DNA of 11,404 bases, from NCBI GenBank assembly GCA_937911855.1, contig CALDPK010000267.1:1-11404 (forward strand), in the 5' to 3' direction. Positions 1 to 6,033 of the stretch are shown piece by piece. The translations under genes were made by a program, and so were the position numbers. The first letter of the stretch is position 1; every line of letters starts with the position of its first letter. The notes under the pieces were generated by a model, which was not told where the DNA came from, did no database searches, and saw only the letters and a list, made by a program, of their open reading frames with translations. The DNA is from an uncultured Trueperaceae bacterium. Lineage in GTDB: Bacteria > Deinococcota > Deinococci > Deinococcales > Trueperaceae.

Positions 1-1
1 C

Positions 2-1072
2 ATCAGCCTGAGTGCCCTCAAATCGAACCTGGCCGTGATCCGCGCCCAGGTAGCTCAGGGCACTCGCGTCATGCCTGTCCTCAAGGCTGACGCCTACGGT
101 CATGGAGCCGTTCCGGTCGCGGTTGCCCTGACGGAAGCCGGCGTGGACTGGCTGGCGGTTGCCACGCCGGAGGAACTGCTGGAACTGCGTTCAGCAGGCA
201 TCAGTGCCAACCTGTTCCTGCTCACCGCTGTCCTGGAGCAGGGAGCTGAACTCGCTGCTGCGGGCGCGGTGTTCCCGCTCACAGACCATGCTGCCCTGGA
301 CCGGTTTATCCACTGGAGGCTGCCGCGCGGAACCAGGCTGCACCTGAAAGTCGACACGGGACTGAGCCGCATGGGGCTGCCCCCGGCACTGGCTGCCGGT
401 CTGGCCGTCCGGGCCGAGCGGGCCGGTTTCAGCGTGGAGGGCGTCTGGACCCACTTCGCTTCGTCAGAGACTGACCGCGCCCTGACGGTGCTGCAGCTGG
501 AGCGTTTCCTGGAAGCCGTGGCCCTGCTCCGCGCGCACGGCCTTGAACCGCCGCTGAAGCACGCCAGCAACTCCGGGGCCATCCTGACCATGCGGGAGGC
601 GCACCTGGACATGGTGCGCCCCGGGCTGATCACCTACGGCTACAATCCCCTGGAGTCAGAGACGCCGGCCACGGGGCGGCTTACGACGGCACTGGAACTG
701 AAAGCCCGGGTCACACAGTCCAAACGGGTTCACACAGGCACCGGTCTCTCCTACAACCACATCTGGACTGCCACCCACCCCACGAACATCGCCACGGTCA
801 GGCTGGGTTATGCCGACGGCTTCCGCCGCACACTGTCAGGCATGGCGTGGGCATGGGCACGCGGCCGCCGGCTGCCCCTGCGGGGTCGCATCGCGATGGA
901 CCAGGTCCTGGTCGACACCGGCGACGTGGAACTTGAACCGGGCGAAGAGGTGACCTTCATCGGAGGCCAGGGACCAGGCGCCGATGAACTCGGCAGCCTC
1001 GCCGGCACGAACGCGTACGATATCCTGACGTCGCTTGGCCGGCGCGTGAAGCGGCTGCACAGCCCTGACTGA
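2..1072 (+). CDS. alr: Alanine racemase, 5' end cut by window edge
   Basis: PLP-dependent fold-type III racemase that interconverts L- and D-alanine in the cytoplasm, supplying D-Ala for peptidoglycan. The open frame runs from the first bases of the window, and the first visible residues (ISLSALKSNL) match the normal near-N-terminal helix of the family, so only about ten residues are missing. A GTG at 35 lies inside conserved sequence and is not the true start. Of 356 visible residues, VLKADAYGHG carries the PLP-binding lysine (K28 in the window), HASNSGA and MVRPGLITYG are the conserved barrel segments, and GLSYNHIW holds the second catalytic base, the tyrosine at residue 251 (bases 752-754). 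MDQVLVDTGD near the C-terminus is the conserved beta-domain motif. TGA stop at 1070-1072. The gene is followed after 37 bases by the deoxynucleoside kinase, so they are probably co-transcribed. Family assignment is very secure. Confidence 0.96.
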   Translation: MSLSALKSNLAVIRAQVAQGTRVMPVLKADAYGHGAVPVAVALTEAGVDWLAVATPEELLELRSAGISANLFLLTAVLEQGAELAAAGAVFPLTDHAALDRFIHWRLPRGTRLHLKVDTGLSRMGLPPALAAGLAVRAERAGFSVEGVWTHFASSETDRALTVLQLERFLEAVALLRAHGLEPPLKHASNSGAILTMREAHLDMVRPGLITYGYNPLESETPATGRLTTALELKARVTQSKRVHTGTGLSYNHIWTATHPTNIATVRLGYADGFRRTLSGMAWAWARGRRLPLRGRIAMDQVLVDTGDVELEPGEEVTFIGGQGPGADELGSLAGTNAYDILTSLGRRVKRLHSPD

Positions 1073-1109
1073 CCGCGCGCCAGAGCCTGTAAGACCGCAG
1101 GAGTAAAGA

Positions 1110-1730
1110 ATGTACCTAGCAATCGCCGGCAACATCGGCTCGGGCAAATCAAGCCTGACCGGACTGCTTTCAGAACGTTATGGGCTCAAGCCCGTCTATG
1201 AAGCGGTTGACGAGAACCCTTACCTCGCAGACTTCTATGAACGCATGGACCTGTACGGTTTCCATTCGCAGATCTTCTTCCTGGCCCGCCGCCTGAAGCA
1301 GCACCTGAATCAGGTCAACCCGGGCCAGCACGTGGTTCAGGATCGGACGGTGTATGAGGACGCGGCGGTGTTCGCGACCAACCTGCACCGCCAGGGCATC
1401 ATGACGGACCGTGACTTCCACAGCTACTGGGACCTGTTCGAAGCCGTCAGCCTGGCTCTCAGGCCGCCCGACCTGCTCGTCTACCTGCAGGCTGACCTGG
1501 CCAAGCTGCGCCAGCAGATCCGGCTGCGCGGCCGCGAATTCGAAGCGGACATAAGCGACGAGTACCTCACCCAGCTGCACGTGCTTTACGAGGAGTGGAT
1601 CGCGGGTTACGACGCCAGCAAGGTGCTGATAATCCAGAGCAGCGATCTGGACTTCGTGAACGACCCTTCCGACCGGGAATACGTGTTCTCGCTCCTCGAG
1701 CAGCACGGACTGTCCACCCCGATACTGTGA
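1110..1730 (+). CDS. Deoxynucleoside kinase (dAK/dGK-type)
   Basis: Cytoplasmic salvage enzyme that phosphorylates deoxynucleosides to 5'-monophosphates with ATP. The 206-residue length fits the bacterial dNK family. The Walker A loop GNIGSGKS is at residues 7-14. The active-site block with E31 and DENPYL follows at 31-39, the DRT motif (usually DRS) at 78-80 and the arginine-rich lid RLRGREFE at 138-145. The exact base preference (dA/dG versus dC) cannot be read from sequence. The ATG at 1110 is supported by AGGAG at 1099-1103 with a 6-base spacer. The stop TGA at 1728-1730 overlaps the GAGG Shine-Dalgarno of murE, whose start is 7 bases on, so the two are almost certainly translated from one mRNA. 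With the nucleoside phosphorylase two genes downstream, it gives this cluster a nucleoside-salvage side next to cell-wall genes. Confidence 0.93.
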   Translation: MYLAIAGNIGSGKSSLTGLLSERYGLKPVYEAVDENPYLADFYERMDLYGFHSQIFFLARRLKQHLNQVNPGQHVVQDRTVYEDAAVFATNLHRQGIMTDRDFHSYWDLFEAVSLALRPPDLLVYLQADLAKLRQQIRLRGREFEADISDEYLTQLHVLYEEWIAGYDASKVLIIQSSDLDFVNDPSDREYVFSLLEQHGLSTPIL

Positions 1731-1737
1731 GGCACGG

Positions 1738-3189
1738 GTGAAACTGCGCGAACTGCTCAAAAGGGCGCTCGCACTGGACTGGTCCGGTGCTGATCCCGAG
1801 ATCAGGTCAGTCGTGCAGGATCACAGGCGCAGCCAGCCCGGAACGCTGTTCGTGGCCCGGGCCGGCGCACGGCACGACGGCCGGAAACTGATCGCGGAAG
1901 CAGCCGCGCTCGGGGCAGTGGCAGTGGTCGCAGAAGACTCACCCCTGCTGGCTGGCTCGCCGCTGCCGGTCATCCTGGTCGCTGACGCAGAAGCCGTGAC
2001 CGGCCCGCTTGCTGCAGCCCTGCTGGGTGACCCGTCACAACACCTGACCGTCACCGGTGTCACGGGCACGGACGGCAAGACCTCGACGTCTTACCTGCTG
2101 CGGCACCTGCTGACGGGCCAGTACCGCACGGCCCTGATCAGTACGGCCGGCGTGCACGACGGCTTGCGCGAACTGCCCACCGAGGGCCATTTCACGACTC
2201 CCGAGGCGCCGGAGGTGCAGGCGCTGCTCGCCGCCGCGCGGGACGCCGGAAGCAGCCACGTGGTGCTTGAATCCAGTTCGCATGCCCTGGACCGGCACCG
2301 GCTTGCCGGCGTCAGTTACGACCTGGCGGTATGGACCAACCTCAGCGAGGAACACCTGGACTGGCACGGCACCCTGGAGAACTACCTGCTGGCCAAACGG
2401 AGCCTGGTGGAACGCGCCCGGGTGGCCGTGCTGAACATCGACGATTCAAACTTCGCGCGTTTCGCAGAGAAGGCGGAGCGGGTCATCAGCTACGGCCTTG
2501 CCGAAGGCGCGGACTGGCGGGCCACGGACATAAGCGAGACTCCCGCGGGCCTGCAGTTCACCGTCCGGGCAGTCGGGACTGACTGGCCGGTGACACTGCC
2601 CATGCTGGGCGACTTCAACGTGCATAACGCGCTGGCGGCCCTTGCGGCTGCGGCAGAGCTTGGCGTGGATGCGAATGCGGCCGCCAGCCGCCTGGCTGAT
2701 TTCTCCGGAGTTCCCGGCCGCATGCAGCTGGTACAGACCGCACCGTTCAGCGTGCTGGTTGATTTCGCCCACACCCCGCCGGCACTTCAGAAAGCCCTGG
2801 CCGCCGTCCGCAAGGTGACGGCCAGGCGCCTGCTGCTGGTGATCGGAGCAGCAGGCGAACGCGACCACCGCAAACGCTCCGCCCTGGCTGCCGCAGCTGT
2901 CCGCGGTGCCGACCTGGTCGTATTCACTGAAGAGGATTCCCGCAGCGAGGACACGGACACGATCCTGTCGGAGCTCCAGGAGGGCGCGCTTCAGGCTGGG
3001 GCGAAGCCGGGCCAGTTCGTACTGCAGCCCGACCGGCGCGAGGCCATCCGGGCCGCCTTGACCGCTGCCCGACCGGGCGACCTGGTACTGCTGGCGGGCA
3101 AGGGAGTCGAGAAGACGCTGGAGCGGGCAGATGAGACGCTCGACTGGAACGAGACCGCCGTGGCGGAAGAAATACTGGCCGCGCTGTAA
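1738..3189 (+). CDS. murE: UDP-MurNAc-dipeptide ligase MurE (third amino acid)
   Basis: ATP-dependent Mur ligase that adds the third residue (meso-DAP, Lys or Orn, depending on lineage) to UDP-MurNAc-L-Ala-D-Glu in the cytoplasm. The 483-residue protein has the three Mur ligase domains. The P-loop GTDGKTS is at 110-116 (often GTNGKTT), SSSHAL at 179-184, and NLSEEHLDWHGT at 201-212. The lysine expected to be carbamylated is K220 in LLAKRSL; GRMQ is at 327-330 and DFAHTPPAL at 342-350. The diamino-acid specificity region near 399-405 reads EDSRSED where DAP-adding enzymes have DNPRxE, so a non-DAP residue is plausible. L-ornithine is known in Deinococcus and Thermus walls, but this cannot be settled here. 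The GTG start at 1738 is chosen because GAGG (1729-1732) sits 5 bases upstream, overlapping the previous stop. No murF or other dcw genes adjoin it. Confidence 0.95.
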   Translation: MKLRELLKRALALDWSGADPEIRSVVQDHRRSQPGTLFVARAGARHDGRKLIAEAAALGAVAVVAEDSPLLAGSPLPVILVADAEAVTGPLAAALLGDPSQHLTVTGVTGTDGKTSTSYLLRHLLTGQYRTALISTAGVHDGLRELPTEGHFTTPEAPEVQALLAAARDAGSSHVVLESSSHALDRHRLAGVSYDLAVWTNLSEEHLDWHGTLENYLLAKRSLVERARVAVLNIDDSNFARFAEKAERVISYGLAEGADWRATDISETPAGLQFTVRAVGTDWPVTLPMLGDFNVHNALAALAAAAELGVDANAAASRLADFSGVPGRMQLVQTAPFSVLVDFAHTPPALQKALAAVRKVTARRLLLVIGAAGERDHRKRSALAAAAVRGADLVVFTEEDSRSEDTDTILSELQEGALQAGAKPGQFVLQPDRREAIRAALTAARPGDLVLLAGKGVEKTLERADETLDWNETAVAEEILAAL

Positions 3190-3199
3190 GCCTGTAAGC
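3184..3199 (+). repeat. Tandem 8-bp duplication spanning murE stop
   Basis: CTGTAAGC occurs twice back to back (3184-3191 and 3192-3199). The first copy contains the murE TAA stop. The second copy supplies the bases of a candidate -10 box for the next gene. The repeat is exact; its regulatory meaning is inferred. Confidence 0.7.
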
Positions 3200-3200
3200 T
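3195..3200 (+). promoter_or_regulatory. Candidate leaderless -10 box for the phosphorylase
   Basis: TAAGCT fits the TANNNT -10 pattern and lies 6 bases before the ATG at 3207, which would put the transcript start at or next to the start codon. Leaderless mRNAs of this layout are common in Deinococcus. No good Shine-Dalgarno precedes the ATG, which fits a leaderless message. No convincing -35 was found, so this is tentative; read-through from murE is the alternative. Confidence 0.4.
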
Positions 3201-3206
3201 TGACGC

Positions 3207-4487
3207 ATGCAACCTGCTGATTTCATCCTGGCCAAACGCCGGGGCGAGGAACATTCCCGCGAAGCACTCGAACAGTTCCTGGGCGGCGTAACCAGCGGCG
3301 ACACGGCCGATTACCAGCTGTCCGCCTGGCTCATGGCGGTGTGCCTGAACGGCATGACCGACCGCGAGACCGCCGACCTGACGCTTGTGATGGCGGAATC
3401 AGGCGAGATGCTCGACCTGTCCGCACTGCCTCACACGGTGGACAAGCATTCCACCGGCGGCGTCGGCGACAAGACCAGCCTGGTGCTGGCACCCCTGCTC
3501 GCCGCTGCCGGCGCAACCGTCGCCAAGATGAGCGGCCGGGGCCTCGGCCACACCGGCGGGACCATCGACAAGCTCGAGAGCATCCCCGGCTTCCGCGCCG
3601 AGCTCGAGGACGATGAGTTCATGAAACAGGCCCGGGAACTGGGCGTGGCCATCACGGGCCAGTCAAGGAACCTGGCTCCCCTGGATGGCGTGCTGTACGC
3701 GCTGCGCGACGCCACCGGGACCGTCCGCTCGGTTCCGCTCATCGCCAGCAGCATCATGAGCAAGAAGCTGGCAGGCGGGGCGCGGTCGCTCGTACTGGAC
3801 GTGAAGGTCGGCGCGGGAGCCTTCATGAAGACGGTCGCTGAAGCCCGCGAGCTGGCGGAAGCCATGCTGCGGATCGGCCGGCACGCGGGGCTGTCGGTGC
3901 GGGCGGTGCTGTCAGGCATGGAAGAGCCGCTGGGCTTCGAGATCGGCAACGCCGGCGAAGTCAACGAGGCGCTGGCCTGCCTGCGCGGGGAAGGACCTGC
4001 CGACCTCGAGCTCCTGTCCGTCGAACTGGCGTTCCAGGTTCTGGCCGCGAGCGGCCTGACTGTGTCGCGCGAGAAGCTGACCGGAATGCTTCACGACGGG
4101 AGCGCCTGGCAGCGCGCCCTGGACTGGATCGCCGCCCAGGGTGGCGACACAGCCGCCCTGGCTGACCTGGCGCTCGCCGCCGGCACCGAGTACGTGCGCG
4201 CGCACAGGGCTGGCGTGCTGGCGGAACTGGACGCCGAGAAGATCGGGCAGGCCGTCTCCGTCCTGGGCGGAGGACGCAGGCGCAAGGGTGACACCATCGA
4301 CCACGGTGTGGGCGTGCGGCTGCTGCGCAAGGTGGGCGAGGAGGTCACTGAAGGTGAACCGCTCATGCTGGTCAGGCACAGGGACGGGCGCGGCCTGGAC
4401 GCCGCACTCGAACTGCTGGCTGCCTCCGTCGTGATGGGCGGACACGTGAAGCAGCCCGAACTGATAATCGACGTAATCAGCGACTGA
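3207..4487 (+). CDS. pdp: Pyrimidine-nucleoside / thymidine phosphorylase
   Basis: Class II nucleoside phosphorylase that cleaves thymidine (and uridine, if a PyNP) with phosphate to the free base and (deoxy)ribose-1-phosphate in the cytoplasm. Its 426 residues fit both DeoA and Pdp. Seen in order are a helical N-domain, the phosphate-site motif DKHSTGGVGDKTS (79-91), the signature SGRGLGHTGGTIDKLESIPG (109-128), and the base-binding stretch with Y164, R167, S182 and K186. These have the same spacing as Tyr168, Arg171, Ser186 and Lys190 of E. coli thymidine phosphorylase. A C-terminal PYNP_C domain carries GGGRRRKGD and DHGVGV. TP and PyNP cannot be told apart with certainty, so the symbol is provisional. 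The ATG is 17 bases after the murE stop, has no clear Shine-Dalgarno, and may be leaderless. pdp next to era recalls salvage/era neighbourhoods elsewhere, but no cytidine deaminase gene lies between them here. Confidence 0.95.
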   Translation: MQPADFILAKRRGEEHSREALEQFLGGVTSGDTADYQLSAWLMAVCLNGMTDRETADLTLVMAESGEMLDLSALPHTVDKHSTGGVGDKTSLVLAPLLAAAGATVAKMSGRGLGHTGGTIDKLESIPGFRAELEDDEFMKQARELGVAITGQSRNLAPLDGVLYALRDATGTVRSVPLIASSIMSKKLAGGARSLVLDVKVGAGAFMKTVAEARELAEAMLRIGRHAGLSVRAVLSGMEEPLGFEIGNAGEVNEALACLRGEGPADLELLSVELAFQVLAASGLTVSREKLTGMLHDGSAWQRALDWIAAQGGDTAALADLALAAGTEYVRAHRAGVLAELDAEKIGQAVSVLGGGRRRKGDTIDHGVGVRLLRKVGEEVTEGEPLMLVRHRDGRGLDAALELLAASVVMGGHVKQPELIIDVISD

Positions 4488-4506
4488 GTCTGGCAGCCCG
4501 GTCGTC

Positions 4507-4515
4507 TGCTACGAT
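4507..4515 (+). promoter_or_regulatory. Extended -10 promoter upstream of era
   Basis: TGCTACGAT is an extended -10 (TGn plus TACGAT at 4510-4515) in the 65-base gap between the phosphorylase and era. Transcription would start near 4521-4523, right at the base of the leader hairpin. No convincing -35 hexamer is visible, which an extended -10 can tolerate. Confidence 0.5.
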
Positions 4516-4521
4516 TCGGGG

Positions 4522-4538
4522 GCCCGCGCACCGCGGGC
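4522..4538 (+). other. GC-only hairpin in the era leader
   Basis: GCCCGCG (4522-4528), loop CAC, CGCGGGC (4532-4538) form a perfect 7-bp all-G/C stem. No T-run follows, so it is not a terminator. It starts about where the extended -10 would place the transcript 5' end and ends 4 bases before the AGGAG ribosome-binding site. It could stabilise the mRNA or influence initiation; it has no match to a riboswitch I recognise. Confidence 0.6.
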
Positions 4539-4552
4539 AGACAGGAGACAGA

Positions 4553-5539
4553 ATGCACGAGTCTGACGACCTTGAACCTGCTGAAGGAATGAGCACCCCG
4601 GAGAGCGGCACCGGCTTCGAAGAGAGCGCGGCGGGCGAACCGACCCGCTCCGGTTTCGTGGCGATACTGGGCAAGCCGAACACCGGCAAGTCCACACTGC
4701 TGAACACGCTGCTCGGCGTGAAGGTTTCACCCATCACACCCAAACCGCAGACCACACGCCGCGGCGTGCGCGGCATCTACACGGTCGACAAGACGCAGAT
4801 AGTCTTCGTCGACACCCCCGGTTACCACCGCAGCTCATCCGCCACTGCCCTTGACGAGTTCATGCACCGCGAAGTCCGCGGCGCACTGGTGGACGTTGAA
4901 GCGATCCTGTGGGTGGTTGACCTGCGCCGTCCGCCGGGTGAGGAAGACCGCGAAGTCGCCCGGCTCCTTCAGGGAATCGATCCCGATACGCCCGTATGGC
5001 TGATCGGCAACAAGGTGGACGCTGCGAAGTATCCCGAGGAAGCCCTGGGACTGTACGCGGACCTTGCGAAAGTTGCCCGCCAGATCCCCATCTCGGCCAT
5101 GAACGATCCGGAAGCCGTCTACGACCTGCGCGAAGACCTGCTGGAAATGATGCCGGAAGGCCCGCTCTACTACCCGGACAACATCCGCAGCGACCAGTCC
5201 CGCTCGGACTGGGCCAGCGAGCTCATCCGCGAAAGCGCCATGATCCAGCTGCGGGAGGAACTCCCTTACAGCGTGGCAGTGCAGGTGACCGACTGGAAAG
5301 AGGCTGAAAGCAAGGAACGGCCCATCGTCATCAGCGCGGAGATCTGGGTTGAACGCATGAACCACCGGCCGATGGTCATCGGCAAGGGCGGCAAGATGAT
5401 CCGCGAGATCGGCCGCAACGCACGCCGACAGCTTGAGATCTTCCTGGACCACCAGATTTACCTGGAGCTTGAAGTGGTAGTCCGCCGTGACTGGCGTTCA
5501 GACCGTGAGTCACTCCGGGAGCTTGGACTGGAGAGCTGA
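4553..5539 (+). CDS. era: GTPase Era, 30S ribosome maturation factor
   Basis: Era is an essential GTPase that binds the 3' end of 16S rRNA through a KH domain during 30S assembly. This 328-residue protein is about 27 residues longer than E. coli Era because of an acidic N-terminal tail of about 33 residues. G motifs are G1 GKPNTGKS (40-47), G2 within ITPKPQTTR (61-69), G3 DTPG (87-90), G4 NKVD (153-156) and G5 SAMN (181-184, usually SAL). The KH domain has GKGGKMIREIG at 277-287. The ATG at 4553 is backed by AGGAG (4543-4547) with a 5-base spacer. An internal ATG at 4589 would remove part of the tail but has no comparable ribosome-binding site. It has its own candidate promoter and leader hairpin, and the next gene starts one base after its stop, so the two are likely translationally coupled. 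Confidence 0.96.
   Translation: MHESDDLEPAEGMSTPESGTGFEESAAGEPTRSGFVAILGKPNTGKSTLLNTLLGVKVSPITPKPQTTRRGVRGIYTVDKTQIVFVDTPGYHRSSSATALDEFMHREVRGALVDVEAILWVVDLRRPPGEEDREVARLLQGIDPDTPVWLIGNKVDAAKYPEEALGLYADLAKVARQIPISAMNDPEAVYDLREDLLEMMPEGPLYYPDNIRSDQSRSDWASELIRESAMIQLREELPYSVAVQVTDWKEAESKERPIVISAEIWVERMNHRPMVIGKGGKMIREIGRNARRQLEIFLDHQIYLELEVVVRRDWRSDRESLRELGLES
5530..5535 (+). promoter_or_regulatory. Shine-Dalgarno supporting the TTG start of the GIY-YIG gene
   Basis: GGAGAG lies inside the last codons of era. From the end of its GGAG core (5533) there are 7 bases to the TTG at 5541, a normal spacing. This decides in favour of the TTG over the GTG at 5487, which would overlap era by 53 bases and add an 18-residue tail of no recognisable character. 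Confidence 0.55.
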
Positions 5540-5540
5540 A

Positions 5541-5891
5541 TTGCCCATAGCTGCAAGGTGGAGGAGTCTCGACAGCCTGCCCGGGCCGCGTGGCCGCGAC
5601 CGGATGCCGGGCGTGTACGAACTGGCTGACGAGGACCGGAACATCATCTACATCGGCATGAGCAGGAGCGACGTGCCGGGCAGGCTGCGCCAGCACCTGT
5701 CCCGGCCCGGCCCGATAAGGGAACGCGCCAGGTGGTGGCGTTATGAATACTCGCGGGTACCGGCAGCCGAGGAAGCGCGGCTGCTGGCGGAGTTCAACGA
5801 CCGGCACGGCTGTCTGCCCCAGTGCAATACCGCGAAGCCCCTGGAGCGAAACGCAGCGCGCCGTTACGGTGAACTGAGCGGTTCGGAGTGA
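5541..5891 (+). CDS. Small stand-alone GIY-YIG domain protein
   Basis: A 116-residue protein that is almost entirely one GIY-YIG endonuclease-type fold. GVY is at 24-26 and YIG at 37-39. RLRQHL (48-53) supplies the catalytic arginine R48, and E84 and N96 are 12 residues apart, the same spacing as Glu76 and Asn88 of the T. maritima UvrC GIY-YIG domain. All expected catalytic residues therefore appear present, so nuclease activity is plausible, but no partner DNA-binding domain is attached and the substrate is unknown. Small stand-alone GIY-YIG proteins are widespread and mostly uncharacterised. TTG start chosen as above; an ATG at 5604 falls just before GVYEL and would remove the segment leading into the domain. 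The gene starts one base after the era stop, so it shares the era transcript. It is not UvrC (far too short) and no homing-endonuclease or intron context is present. Confidence 0.85.
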   Translation: MPIAARWRSLDSLPGPRGRDRMPGVYELADEDRNIIYIGMSRSDVPGRLRQHLSRPGPIRERARWWRYEYSRVPAAEEARLLAEFNDRHGCLPQCNTAKPLERNAARRYGELSGSE

Positions 5892-5892
5892 G

Positions 5893-5909
5893 TGGTTCAT
5901 AAGTAACCA
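5893..5909 (+). repeat. Short inverted repeat upstream of surface-protein promoter
   Basis: TGGTT (5893-5897) and AACCA (5905-5909) form a perfect 5-bp inverted repeat around 7 bases, beginning just after the GIY-YIG stop and about 40 bases upstream of the -35 box of the next gene. It could be an operator or chance. It does not match the Deinococcus radiation/desiccation response motif. No clear terminator for the era transcript is visible in this gap. Confidence 0.3.
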
Positions 5910-5949
5910 GCTACAGGCCAGGCAGGCAATTTTCTGTGGTGACTGACAC

Positions 5950-5978
5950 TTGTTGGCTCTCATAGCCCGTGCTATAAC
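5950..5978 (+). promoter_or_regulatory. Strong sigma-70-type promoter of the surface protein
   Basis: TTGTTG (5950-5955), a 17-base spacer, and TATAAC (5973-5978) with an extended TGC (5970-5972) directly before it. This is the best promoter in the window. The predicted transcript start is about 5984-5986, giving a leader of about 48-50 bases before the ATG at 6034. Confidence 0.75.
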
Positions 5979-5985
5979 CGTTTGA

Positions 5986-6017
5986 GTAGCGATGGCAAAA
6001 GTATTTTTCTCGCTTAC
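5986..6017 (+). other. 5'-terminal leader stem-loop of the surface-protein mRNA
   Basis: GTAGCGA (5986-5992) pairs with TCGCTTAC (6010-6017) with one bulged T, giving a 7-bp stem. The loop contains AAAA and TTTTT runs (5997-6008) that can pair further. The stem starts within about two bases of the predicted transcript 5' end and stops before the Shine-Dalgarno. The E. coli ompA leader is a known case where a 5'-terminal stem-loop slows decay of an abundant envelope-protein mRNA; a similar role is inferred here. Confidence 0.5.
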
Positions 6018-6021
6018 CGAC

Positions 6022-6026
6022 GGAGG
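6022..6026 (+). promoter_or_regulatory. Strong ribosome-binding site fixing the start at 6034
   Basis: GGAGG with a 7-base spacer to ATG 6034. This, the leader stem-loop and the signal peptide beginning at that ATG argue against an in-frame ATG at 5992, which would add 14 residues in front of the signal sequence and lies inside the leader stem. Confidence 0.85.
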
Positions 6027-6033
6027 GTATAAC

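Noticed and set aside
1073..1109. Separate promoter for the deoxynucleoside kinase in the alr-kinase gap
   Set aside because: TAAGAC does not fit TANNNT, no -35 is visible, and a good Shine-Dalgarno with a short gap fits co-transcription with alr.
5487..5540. Longer GIY-YIG reading from GTG 5487
   Set aside because: It overlaps era by 53 bases, lacks a good ribosome-binding site and adds residues without family resemblance; TTG 5541 has GGAGAG at normal spacing.
5893..5909. Inverted repeat as a radiation/desiccation response motif (RDRM)
   Set aside because: Arms TGGTT/AACCA do not resemble the RDRM palindrome; kept only as a weak inverted repeat.
5992..6033. Upstream ATG 5992 for the surface protein
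   Set aside because: It lies in the predicted leader stem, has no Shine-Dalgarno and would bury the signal peptide; ATG 6034 has GGAGG seven bases upstream.
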